From the NCBI GenBank assembly GCA_038224055.1, contig JBBRGO010000045.1, positions 1-16,266 of the forward strand: a stretch of DNA of 16,266 nucleotides, written 5' to 3'. The DNA is from JBDSSS01 sp038224055. GTDB lineage: Bacteria > Actinomycetota > Actinomycetes > Actinomycetales > Dermatophilaceae. Below the pieces are notes generated by a model, which was not told the origin of the DNA, made no database searches, and saw only the letters and a program-made list of their open reading frames with translations. Shown here piece after piece: positions 10,183-16,266 of this stretch. The first letter of the stretch is position 1. Every line of letters starts with the position of its first letter. Position numbers and translations under genes: made by a program.

Positions 10183-10659
10183 TCAGGGTTTTGGAGTGCC
10201 CTCGTACACGGGCCCGAGCCGGGCCGCCACCGCCCGCACGATCGGCAGGTCGGCCGGGAGCCACGCGACGGCATCCAGCTGCTCGAGCGTGAGCCACCGG
10301 AGGGCGTCGTGGTCCTCGATGGGTGCGGGGTCCCCCTCGACGACGAGCGCGAGCCAGACGAGCATCTCGTAGCGGTCGCCGAGCGCCCACGTGCCGCCGG
10401 GGCGCGGGCCCGGGACGTGCGCCCCGAGCTCGACCCCGACACCGAGCTCCTCCCGGAGCTCACGGTGCAGCGCCGACAGCGGCGACTCCCCCGGGTCGAC
10501 CTTGCCGCCGGGCAGCTCCCAGCCTCCGGCGAGGGCGGCCGGCTCGGTGCGCCGTGCGGCGAGCAGCCGGGTGGGTGCGACGAGGTCGTCGACGACGGCA
10601 GCCCCCACGACGAGGCGGATCGGCTCGGGGGGTGGCTGGGGACTCGGCTGGGCGCTCAT
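10183..10659 (-). CDS. mutT: Nudix hydrolase, MutT2-like nucleotide-pool pyrophosphatase
   Basis: The protein has 158 residues. The Nudix box is complete at 52-74 (GKVDPGE, then RELREELGV), with the glutamates needed for Mg2+ binding. Surroundings are typical of MutT/CTP-pyrophosphohydrolase enzymes (VVGAAVVDD, AARRTEPAALAGGWELPGG). It would hydrolyse damaged or modified nucleoside triphosphates; position next to typA and a pterin dehydratase matches M. tuberculosis mutT2 (Rv1160), which acts on dCTP/CTP-type substrates. Exact substrate is inference. ATG 10659 fits the expected N-terminus but has no Shine-Dalgarno sequence. It is the first gene of the minus-strand operon and divergent from the dehydratase gene (52-bp gap). 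Confidence 0.87.
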   Translation of the reverse strand: MSAQPSPQPPPEPIRLVVGAAVVDDLVAPTRLLAARRTEPAALAGGWELPGGKVDPGESPLSALHRELREELGVGVELGAHVPGPRPGGTWALGDRYEMLVWLALVVEGDPAPIEDHDALRWLTLEQLDAVAWLPADLPIVRAVAARLGPVYEGTPKP

Positions 10660-10698
10660 GGCAGCAGCGATGCTCGCACACTCGTGGCGGGACGGGGG

Positions 10699-10711
10699 TT
10701 TACTGGAAGGC
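10699..10711 (+). promoter_or_regulatory. candidate leaderless promoter for the pterin dehydratase
   Basis: TTTACT (10699-10704) matches 4 of 6 bases of a -10 hexamer and ends exactly 7 nt before ATG 10712. GGAAGG abuts the ATG too closely (1 nt) to be a normal Shine-Dalgarno. I see no convincing -35. No clear promoter for the divergent mutT operon is visible in the remaining 10660-10698. Confidence 0.3.
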
Positions 10712-11029
10712 ATGACACGCCTGCTCACCGACGAAGAGATCACCCGACAGCTTGCCGACCTGTCACCGTGGACGCGGGAGGGCGACACGATCCGATCGGC
10801 CTGGGTCGCGCCGGACTTCCCCAGCGGCATCCGACTGGTCACCGAGGTGGCGGACGTGGCGGAGACGATGGGCCACCACCCCGACATCGACATCCGCTGG
10901 ACGACCATCGCGTTCGCCCTCTCGACCCACTCGGCCTCACCCGCGGGGGGCCTGACCCAGCTCGACATCGAGCTCGCGCACCGGATCTCGCAGGAGGCCG
11001 CTCGCCTGGGTGCTCGGACGGCGGACTGA
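10712..11029 (+). CDS. phhB: 4a-hydroxytetrahydrobiopterin dehydratase (pterin-4a-carbinolamine dehydratase)
   Basis: The protein has 105 residues, which is the normal size. The enzyme dehydrates 4a-carbinolamine to quinonoid dihydropterin, recycling the cofactor of aromatic amino-acid hydroxylases. In many bacteria without such a hydroxylase it is thought to serve other pterin roles, including moco-related ones. The motif is clear: GHHPDIDIRW at 54-63 (catalytic H55, H56, P57) and the second half THSASPAGGLTQLDIELAHRI at 72-92 (H73, D85). In M. tuberculosis the homologue Rv1159A also neighbours mutT2. No hydroxylase gene is in this window. ATG 10712 gives the expected N-terminus (MTRLLTDEEI). 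Confidence 0.92.
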   Translation: MTRLLTDEEITRQLADLSPWTREGDTIRSAWVAPDFPSGIRLVTEVADVAETMGHHPDIDIRWTTIAFALSTHSASPAGGLTQLDIELAHRISQEAARLGARTAD

Positions 11030-11059
11030 CACCCGGCCCTTCTCGCCTACCCTTGACCC
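11026..11059 (+). promoter_or_regulatory. promoter for the leader ORF and CNNM genes
   Basis: CTGACA (11026-11031, 5 of 6 to TTGACA) and TACCCT (11048-11053) have a 16-bp spacer. The -35 overlaps the TGA of the preceding dehydratase gene. ATG 11060 follows the -10 after 6 nt, so the transcript should begin at or next to this ATG. Confidence 0.55.
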
Positions 11060-11164
11060 ATGCGAAGCGACGCCTCGGAGGGCCATAGTCCGCTGCCGGA
11101 CCCCGTCCGGCTTCCCCCGTCCCACCGACCGCCCGCCCCGGGTCCTGCGGCGGTGACCGCGTGA
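11060..11164 (+). CDS. candidate proline-rich leader ORF (34 aa), overlapping the CNNM gene
   Basis: From the leaderless ATG at 11060 a 34-residue frame runs to TGA at 11162-11164, overlapping the GTG start of the following CNNM gene (GTGA). It begins MRSDASEGHSPLPDP and contains nine prolines, including two PP pairs (residues 19-20 and 24-25). It fills the whole 131-bp gap except for the promoter. No Shine-Dalgarno precedes the downstream GTG, so translation of the transporter gene may depend on ribosomes finishing this ORF. Proline-rich leader peptides (mgtL, mgtP) control Mg2+ transporter genes in enterobacteria; a similar role here is inference. Third-position G+C is lower than in the neighbouring genes, so a chance frame is possible. 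Confidence 0.4.
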   Translation: MRSDASEGHSPLPDPVRLPPSHRPPAPGPAAVTA

Positions 11165-12507
11165 GCATCGCCCTCGGGATCGCGCTCATCCTCGCCCTCA
11201 CCGCGGCGACCGGCTACTTCGTCGCCCAGGAGTTCGCCTACGTCGCCGTGGACCGCAACGCGCTGCGAGAGCTGGCGGACGCCGGTGACGAGCCGGCCGG
11301 CCGCGCCCTCGTCGTCACCTCCCGGCTGTCCTTCACGCTGTCCGCGGCCCAGTTCGGCATCACGGTGACCGCCCTGCTCGTCGGCTACGTGTCCGAGCCC
11401 CTCGTCGGGGTCGGTCTGGCCGAGCTGCTCGACCCCTCGATGTCGTATGCCGCTCGCCTCAGTCTCTCGGTCACCGCCGTCCTCGTCTTCTCCACCGTCG
11501 TCCAGATGGTCTTCGGCGAGCTCGCGCCGAAGAACCTCGCGATCGCCCGCACCGTGCCCGTCGCCCGGGCGCTCAGCCGGTCGACCTTGGTCTACCTCAC
11601 GGTCATCGGGCCGGTCGTCCACCTCTTCGACCGCGCGTCCACGGCGCTGCTGCGCCGGCTCGGCATCGAGCCGGTCGAGGAGCTCGAGCAGGGCGCGACG
11701 GCGGAGGACCTCACGCGGATCATCGACGAGTCCCGTGCCGGAGGGCTGCTCGACGAGGACCTCTCAGAGGTCCTCGAGGGGGGTCTGCGCTTCCGGGAGC
11801 TCTCGGCCGGTGACGTGATGACGCCGCGGGTGCGGGTCACCAGCCTCGACGGGGACGACACCGTCGCCACCCTCGTGGAGTACCTCGACACCGGGTGGTC
11901 GCGCTTCCCCGTGACGGGTGAGGACGGCGACGACGTGCTCGGTGTCGCCGGTCTCGCCGAGGTCCTCGCCGTCGAGCCGGGGTTGCGTGCGACGACGACG
12001 CTCCGGTCGCTCGTCTCCCGCCCGATCGTCGTCCCGACGAGTGCGCTGCTACCGGGCGTGCTCGACCAGATCCGCGCCGACCACCAGCAGATGGCGCTCG
12101 TCGTCGACGAGCACGGTGGATTCGCCGGGGTCGTCACCTTCGAGGACATCGCCGAGGAGGTCGTCGGCGAGATCCTCGACGAGGACGACCCCACGGCGCC
12201 CGGGATCGTCGTCGCCGGCGAGGGGGTCTGGGTCGTGCCGGGCCACCTGCGCCTCGACGAGCTCGAGGCCGCGACCGGTCTCGACCTGTCGAACGGCGAC
12301 GACCACACGACGGTGAGCGGGCTCGTGCTCCAGCAGCTCGGCCGCGTCGCCCTGGCCGGTGACCTCGTGGAGGTGCCCGGCAGGTTCGAGCTGCCGGACG
12401 GCGCCGACGACGACACCCCCCGCCTCGCGCCCGTGCAGGCCCGCCTCGCCGTGACCGTCGTGGCGCGCCACGTGCCCGCCCAGGTGCGGGTCGAGGTGGC
12501 GCGATGA
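11161..12507 (+). CDS. CNNM/HlyC-CorC family membrane protein with CBS pair (putative Mg2+/divalent cation transport)
   Basis: The protein has 448 residues and the full bacterial CNNM (CorC/MpfA) layout. A DUF21 membrane domain covers 1-170, with hydrophobic segments near 3-23, 57-78, 100-118 and 142-156 and the conserved FGELAPKNLAIA at 118-129. The CBS pair comprises about 218-270 (VMTPRV...) and 288-338 (VVDEHGGFAGVVTFEDIAEEVVGEI). A CorC_HlyC domain covers about 350-436 (GVWVVPGHLRLDELEAATGL). Relatives export or transport Mg2+ with Na+ coupling and bind ATP-Mg in the CBS pair. The old 'hemolysin' label is misleading. GTG 11161 has no clear Shine-Dalgarno and overlaps a preceding small ORF. 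The stop overlaps the next gene by 4 bp (ATGA). Confidence 0.92.
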   Translation: MSIALGIALILALTAATGYFVAQEFAYVAVDRNALRELADAGDEPAGRALVVTSRLSFTLSAAQFGITVTALLVGYVSEPLVGVGLAELLDPSMSYAARLSLSVTAVLVFSTVVQMVFGELAPKNLAIARTVPVARALSRSTLVYLTVIGPVVHLFDRASTALLRRLGIEPVEELEQGATAEDLTRIIDESRAGGLLDEDLSEVLEGGLRFRELSAGDVMTPRVRVTSLDGDDTVATLVEYLDTGWSRFPVTGEDGDDVLGVAGLAEVLAVEPGLRATTTLRSLVSRPIVVPTSALLPGVLDQIRADHQQMALVVDEHGGFAGVVTFEDIAEEVVGEILDEDDPTAPGIVVAGEGVWVVPGHLRLDELEAATGLDLSNGDDHTTVSGLVLQQLGRVALAGDLVEVPGRFELPDGADDDTPRLAPVQARLAVTVVARHVPAQVRVEVAR

Positions 12508-13517
12508 TCACCGCCCTGCTCGTCTCGGTCGTCCTCCTGCTCGCGAACGCCTTCTTCGTCGCGGCCGAGTTCGCCCTCGTCGCGAGCAAACGGCACCGCC
12601 TCGAGGACCTCGCCGAGCGCGGCAGCGTGGCCGCCCGGGCAGCCGTCCGGGGCAGCCGGGAGCTGTCGCTCATGCTCGCCGGCGCCCAGCTCGGCATCAC
12701 GCTGTGCACCCTCGCGCTCGGTTCCCTCGCCAAGCCGGCGGTCGCGGAGCTGCTCGCGCCCGTGTTCGGCGCCGTGGGGATCCCCGAGTCGGCGGCATAC
12801 GTCATCTCCGTCGTCCTGGCGGTCGCCATCGTCGTCTTCCTCCACATGGTCGTCGGCGAGATGGCGCCGAAGTCGTGGGCGATCGCCCACCCGGAGCGCT
12901 CCGCGGTGCTGCTCGCGCTGCCGTTCCGCGGCTTCGCGTGGGTGGCGCGGCCACTGCTCAGCGTCCTCAACGCGATGGCCAACGCCACCCTGCGCCTCGT
13001 CCGGGTCGTGCCTCAGGCGGAGCTGGCCCAGGTCCACGGGCCCAAGGAGCTGCAGCTGCTGCTTGCGAGCTCGCGCGACCACGGGATGCTCGCCGAGCCG
13101 GAGCACCGCGTGCTCGCCGGCGCCATCGATCTCGACTCCACCGTGCTCGGCGCGGTGACGGTGCCCTGGGGCCGTGTCGTCGGCCTGCCCGGGACCGCGA
13201 GCTGCGCCGAGGCCGAGGCGCTGTCGCGGGAGACCGGCCGCTCTCGCCTCGTCGTCACGCAGGGCGGGCGTCCGGTCGGGATCGTCCACGTGCGGGACAT
13301 CGTCCGCGCACCCGCCGACGCGCCCGTGACATCGGTGGCGCACGCCGCGGTCCACGTGCCCGCGACGATCTCGCTGCTCGACGCCGTCGGGGCGATGCGG
13401 TCCGAGCGCGCCCAGCTCGTTCTCGTCGACGGGCCGGACGGCCCCCTCGGGCTGGTGACGATGGAGGACCTCCTCGAGCGGGTGCTCGGCTCGTTCGACG
13501 ACGAGACCGACCGCTGA
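12504..13517 (+). CDS. second CNNM/HlyC-CorC family membrane protein, lacking the CorC_HlyC domain
   Basis: This 337-residue paralogue-like partner is translationally coupled (ATGA overlap) to the gene before it. The DUF21 membrane domain covers 1-165, with segments near 4-24, 57-75, 98-117 and 134-152; VVGEMAPKSWAIAHPERSA at 116-134 is the conserved motif. The CBS pair is at about 217-268 and 283-330 (LVLVDGPDGPLGLVTMEDLLERVLG). The protein stops right after CBS2, so the C-terminal CorC_HlyC domain of its neighbour is absent. Tandem CNNM genes of unequal length occur in other actinobacteria (for example Rv1842c-Rv1841c) and may form a heteromer; that is inference. A hairpin begins at its stop codon. 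Confidence 0.9.
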   Translation: MITALLVSVVLLLANAFFVAAEFALVASKRHRLEDLAERGSVAARAAVRGSRELSLMLAGAQLGITLCTLALGSLAKPAVAELLAPVFGAVGIPESAAYVISVVLAVAIVVFLHMVVGEMAPKSWAIAHPERSAVLLALPFRGFAWVARPLLSVLNAMANATLRLVRVVPQAELAQVHGPKELQLLLASSRDHGMLAEPEHRVLAGAIDLDSTVLGAVTVPWGRVVGLPGTASCAEAEALSRETGRSRLVVTQGGRPVGIVHVRDIVRAPADAPVTSVAHAAVHVPATISLLDAVGAMRSERAQLVLVDGPDGPLGLVTMEDLLERVLGSFDDETDR

Positions 13518-13542
13518 CCCGACCGAGCAGGGTCGTTCGGGT
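13517..13542 (+). terminator. hairpin terminator after the CNNM pair
   Basis: ACCCGACCGA (13517-13526) and TCGTTCGGGT (13533-13542) pair with one mismatch around a 6-nt loop, starting at the last base of the stop codon. No U-tract. Probably ends the CNNM transcript. Confidence 0.5.
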
Positions 13543-13680
13543 GCACGAGCCTCGCAGTGGGGTACGCCGGGCAGCCCGGTCGGCGCCCCGTCCCGCCGCC
13601 GCGGCCGTCGGGGACGCCGACGCTGCGGCCGACGCTGCTGCGGTGCCACGTCTCGGACCTGTAAACATTGCCGCCGAACG

Positions 13681-13709
13681 GCGACACCGCCCCCTGACTT
13701 CACTATGTT
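13681..13709 (+). promoter_or_regulatory. candidate promoter of the peptide-transport operon
   Basis: GCGACA (13681-13686, GACA matching) and TATGTT (13704-13709, TAnnnT) are separated by 17 bp. Transcription would start near 13716, giving a leader of about 92 nt. The gene-free stretch 13518-13807 (290 bp) also holds the CNNM hairpin and, at about 13610-13645, short GC-rich direct repeats (GCCGACGCTG twice). TGTAAACATTG near 13661 is locally AT-rich and could be a regulator site, but I cannot name one. Confidence 0.45.
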
Positions 13710-13721
13710 TCCACCAACCCG

Positions 13722-13805
13722 TCACGCGGGGCCCGCCCGCGCGTGAAGAAGATGTCCTGTCGGTCTCCCCTACCGGGGGCGACCTTCGCACTAGAGCGAG
13801 GTAAC
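13722..13805 (+). promoter_or_regulatory. structured 5' leader of the binding-protein gene
   Basis: There are two predicted hairpins. TCACGCG/CGCGTGA (13722-13728 with 13740-13746) contains an inner GGG/CCC. GGTC-CCCC/GGGG-GACC spans 13762-13784 with a TACC loop. A Shine-Dalgarno GAGG follows, 6 nt before ATG 13808. It matches no riboswitch I recognise; it may stabilise the mRNA or modulate translation. Confidence 0.35.
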
Positions 13806-13807
13806 TC

Positions 13808-15487
13808 ATGAAGTTCTCCCGAAAGGCAGCACCCGTCGCACTCGTCGCGGTGGTATCGCTGGCCCTCGGCGCCTGCGCCCAGTCCGACCGTGAGACGACG
13901 ACTCCCGGCGCGACGGACGGCGCTGGCGCATCCGGCGGCACGTTCACCTTCGGCGCCGCCGGAGCCCCCAAGCTGTTCGACCCCTTCTACGCCACGGACG
14001 GAGAGACCTTCCGCGTCACGCGCCAGATGTTCAACGGCCTGCTGACGATCAAGCCGGGCACGGCCGACGTCGCGCCGGACCTGGCGACCGAGATCCCCAC
14101 CTCGGACAACGGCCTGGACTGGACGTTCAAGCTGCGCACGGACGTGAAGTTCACCGACGGCACGCCCTTCAACGCCGACGCCGTCTGCAAGAACTTCGAG
14201 CGGATGTTCGACCAGAACGCCGACGCCCAGTCCGGCCCGGCCGAGTACTGGTCCTACACGATGGGCGCGTTCAAGGACAAGGCCTCCGAGTCCCTCTACA
14301 AGGGCTGCAAGGTCGTCGACGACGCGACGGTGACGCTCTCGGTCAACACCACGACCTCGAAGTTCCCGACGATGCTCTCGCTCGCCTCCTTCGCGATGCA
14401 GAGCCCGACCGCCATGGACAAGGGCGACGCCAACAACGTCAAGGCCCAGGGTGAGGGCTTCGTCTACCCCGCCTACTCGCAGGCTCCCGTCGGAACGGGC
14501 CCGTTCAAGCTCGACAAGTACGACGAGGCCAACAAGACGGTCACCCTCGTGCGCAACGACACGTACTTCGGCGAGAAGGCCAAGCCCGACAAGCTCGTCT
14601 TCAAGATCATCCCCGACGAGACCACGCGCCGTCAGGAGCTCAAGGCCGGCAGCATCGACGGCTACGACCTGCCGAACCCGGTCGACTGGAAGGGCCTCAA
14701 GGACGACGGCAACCAGGTGCTCGTGCGCCCGGCGTTCAACATCCTCTACATGGGCCTCAACCCGGAGAAGAACCCGAAGCTGAAGGACCTCAAGGTCCGT
14801 CAGGCCCTCGACATGGCGATCAACCGTGAGCAGATGGTCCAGACCCAGCTGCCCGAGGGCGCGACCGCCGCGTCGCAGTTCATGCCCGACACGGTGGCGG
14901 GCTACAACAAGGACGTCGCGGTGACCCCCTACGACGTCGCGAAGGCGAAGTCACTGCTCAAGGAGGCCGGAGCCGAGGGGATGACCCTCAACTTCGCCTA
15001 CCCGACCGAGGTCTCGCGGCCGTACATGCCGAACCCGCAGAAGATCTTCGAGGCCCTGCGCACCGACCTCGAGGCCGTCGGCGTCAAGGTCAACGCGATC
15101 GCCAAGCCGTGGAACGGTGGCTACCTCGACGGCATCGACGCCGGCGCGTTCGACGCCTGGATCATCGGCTGGACCGGTGACTACAACGCCGCGGACAACT
15201 TCCTCGGCACGTTCTTCGCCCCGACGAAGAACGACTTCCACACGTTCTCCCAGCCGTGGGGCAAGATGCTGTCGGCCGACCTCAAGGCCGCCGACGCGAT
15301 CGTCGACGAGAACGAGCGGAGCGCGGCCTACGAGAAGATCGCCACGCAGATCAAGGACGAGTACGTCCCGGGCCTGCCGCTGTCGAGCTCGCCGCCGGCG
15401 CTCGTGATCGGCCCGAAGGTCCAGGGTCTGGTCGCCTCACCGCTCACCGCGGAGGAGTTCGCCCCGGTCACGGTCGGCGGCAAGTGA
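13808..15487 (+). CDS. peptide/oligopeptide ABC transporter substrate-binding lipoprotein (SBP_bac_5)
   Basis: The protein has 559 residues. The signal peptide MKFSRKAAPVALVAVVSLAL ends in the lipobox LGAC, giving lipid-anchored C23. A low-complexity Thr/Gly/Ala linker (30-43) follows, then a complete family-5 binding fold: FDPFYATDGETFRVTRQMFNGLLT (about 57-80), WTFKLRTDVKFTDGTPFNADAV (106-127), APVGTGPFKLDKYDEANKTVTLVRND (around 224-249), VRQALDMAINREQM (332-345) and FDAWIIGWTGDYNAADNFL (about 448-466). It captures peptides or another solute outside the membrane and delivers them to the permease encoded next. ATG 13808 has GAGG 6 nt upstream. It is first gene of a Dpp/Opp-type operon; a strong hairpin follows it. 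Ligand cannot be predicted. It is only distantly similar in layout to the lipoprotein at 6387-8264. Confidence 0.94.
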   Translation: MKFSRKAAPVALVAVVSLALGACAQSDRETTTPGATDGAGASGGTFTFGAAGAPKLFDPFYATDGETFRVTRQMFNGLLTIKPGTADVAPDLATEIPTSDNGLDWTFKLRTDVKFTDGTPFNADAVCKNFERMFDQNADAQSGPAEYWSYTMGAFKDKASESLYKGCKVVDDATVTLSVNTTTSKFPTMLSLASFAMQSPTAMDKGDANNVKAQGEGFVYPAYSQAPVGTGPFKLDKYDEANKTVTLVRNDTYFGEKAKPDKLVFKIIPDETTRRQELKAGSIDGYDLPNPVDWKGLKDDGNQVLVRPAFNILYMGLNPEKNPKLKDLKVRQALDMAINREQMVQTQLPEGATAASQFMPDTVAGYNKDVAVTPYDVAKAKSLLKEAGAEGMTLNFAYPTEVSRPYMPNPQKIFEALRTDLEAVGVKVNAIAKPWNGGYLDGIDAGAFDAWIIGWTGDYNAADNFLGTFFAPTKNDFHTFSQPWGKMLSADLKAADAIVDENERSAAYEKIATQIKDEYVPGLPLSSSPPALVIGPKVQGLVASPLTAEEFAPVTVGGK

Positions 15488-15523
15488 GCTGATTCGACCC
15501 TCCGGTCGGATCGGACGCACAAC

Positions 15524-15572
15524 CACGATGACGGGGGCCGTCCCGGGAGATCCGGGACGGCCCCCGTTCGTG
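15524..15572 (+). terminator. very strong hairpin between binding-protein and permease genes
   Basis: A 15-bp perfect Watson-Crick core stem (15532-15546 with 15552-15566, GGGGGCCGTCCCGG arm) has a short GAGAT loop. It is extended by AC/GT pairing and, past a 2-nt bulge, by CACGA/TCGTG (15524-15528 with 15568-15572). It lies 36 bp after the binding-protein stop and 17 bp before the permease start. No U-tract. It could act as a partial terminator or a 3'-end stabiliser that keeps binding-protein mRNA in excess over permease mRNA. Confidence 0.7.
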
Positions 15573-15589
15573 AGAAGAGGTGACCTGTC

Positions 15590-16266
15590 GTGTTGAGATT
15601 CATCATCCGGCGACTGATTCAGATGATCGGCGTCGTGGTCGTGCTGTCGCTGCTGCTCTTCCTGTGGCTGCGGGCACTCCCGGGCGGGACGGTGTCGGCC
15701 ATGCTCGGGGAGCGCGCCACCCCCGCGTCCCGCGCTGCCCTCGAGAAGACCCTGGGCCTCGACCAGCCGATCTGGGTGCAGTACGGCAGCTACGTCAAGC
15801 GCCTCCTCGCCGGCGACTTCGGGGTCTCCAACGGCGTCCTGCCCGGCAAGGACGCCGTCGACATCTTCCTCACCCGGTTCCCGGCGACGCTCGAGCTGAG
15901 CATCATGGCGATCATCATCGCCGTGGCCATCGCCATCCCGCTCGGCTACGTGGCGGCCCGCCGGCGCGCCACCTGGTTCGACAACTCGACGATCTTCGTC
16001 TCGCTCATCGGGGTCGCCGTCCCCGTCTTCTTCCTCGCCTTCCTGCTCAAGTACTACTTCGCGCTCGAGCACCAGTGGCTGCCCGTGTCCGGGCGCCAGA
16101 GCCCGGGCATCGACGCGACGCGCGTCACCGGCTTCTTCGTGCTCGACGGCACCATCACCCAGGAGTGGGACGCCGCGTGGGACGCCTTCAAGCACCTCAT
16201 CCTGCCCGCCCTCGCCCTCGCGACGATCCCCTTCGCGGTGATCTTCCGGATCACCCGGGCGTCGGT
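15590..16266 (+). CDS. DppB/OppB-type ABC transporter permease, N-terminal 225 codons (cut by window edge)
   Basis: This is an inner-membrane permease of the binding-protein-dependent peptide/nickel family. The N-terminus FIIRRLIQMIGVVVVLSLLLF gives a first membrane helix at about 9-28, followed by the conserved DppB periplasmic segment (LPGG..., LEKTLGLDQPIWVQYGSYVKRLLAGDFGVS). More helices are at about 103-125 (LELSIMAIIIAVAIAIPLGYVA) and 136-153, and HLILPALALATIPFAVIFRITRAS comes just before the edge. The EAA loop that contacts the ATPase lies beyond the window. GTG 15590 was chosen because AGAGGTGA (15575-15583 region) is 6 nt upstream; TTG 15593 is an alternative. It belongs to the operon starting at 13808. 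Confidence 0.94.
   Translation, partial: MLRFIIRRLIQMIGVVVVLSLLLFLWLRALPGGTVSAMLGERATPASRAALEKTLGLDQPIWVQYGSYVKRLLAGDFGVSNGVLPGKDAVDIFLTRFPATLELSIMAIIIAVAIAIPLGYVAARRRATWFDNSTIFVSLIGVAVPVFFLAFLLKYYFALEHQWLPVSGRQSPGIDATRVTGFFVLDGTITQEWDAAWDAFKHLILPALALATIPFAVIFRITRAS

Noticed and set aside
13600..13650. GCCGACGCTG direct repeats as an operator
   Set aside because: Only two short GC-rich copies in GC-rich DNA; not distinguishable from chance.
11592..13703. 703-codon open frame on the minus strand
   Set aside because: Antisense to both CNNM genes and rich in Arg/Ser; a shadow.

Overview
The window comes from a very GC-rich actinomycete. Third codon positions are nearly all G or C, GTG and TTG starts occur, and every complete gene ends in TGA. 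A mycothiol gene (mshB), a seven-iron ferredoxin and a typA-lpqW-mshB neighbourhood all point to Actinobacteria. A Micrococcales member such as the Intrasporangiaceae/Dermatophilaceae is my best guess, but that is inference from protein style and not from a marker gene.

Layout. (a) 1-2407, minus strand: fdxA (7Fe ferredoxin), dapC (succinyl-diaminopimelate aminotransferase, with a disrupted 5' end) and, after 162 bp, gltA (citrate synthase, cut by the left edge). (b) 2473-3522, plus strand: a two-domain GNAT acetyltransferase divergent from fdxA and probably leaderless. (c) 3550-3597: a perfect 22-bp-arm palindrome between convergent genes. (d) 3633-5327, minus: a membrane-anchored VanW-family protein. 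(e) 5450-10659, minus: a tight four-gene operon, mutT-like Nudix, typA, an LpqW-like lipoprotein and mshB, with gaps of 13, 6 and 13 bp and a strong hairpin at its end. (f) 10712-13517, plus: a pterin carbinolamine dehydratase, then a promoter feeding a proline-rich 34-codon leader ORF that overlaps the first of two overlapping CNNM/CBS-domain (HlyC/CorC) membrane proteins. (g) 13518-16266, plus: a promoter and structured 5' leader, a family-5 peptide-binding lipoprotein, a very strong hairpin, and the start of a DppB-type permease cut by the right edge.

Functionally this is mostly conserved core: TCA cycle entry, lysine/peptidoglycan precursor synthesis, electron transfer, mycothiol synthesis, nucleotide-pool cleaning, ribosome-associated GTPase, divalent-cation transport and oligopeptide import. 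I see no phage, IS element, CRISPR, tRNA or rRNA.

The points most worth a second look lie at the DNA and leader level. One is a 9-base word, GTATGCCGC, found eight times on either strand, which overrides normal Tyr/Ala codon choice. Another is the leaderless, proline-rich leader ORF coupled to a putative Mg2+ transporter gene. The others are the perfect palindrome at 3550-3597, the apparent frameshift at the start of dapC, and the 9-bp tandem array in the lpqW signal-peptide region.
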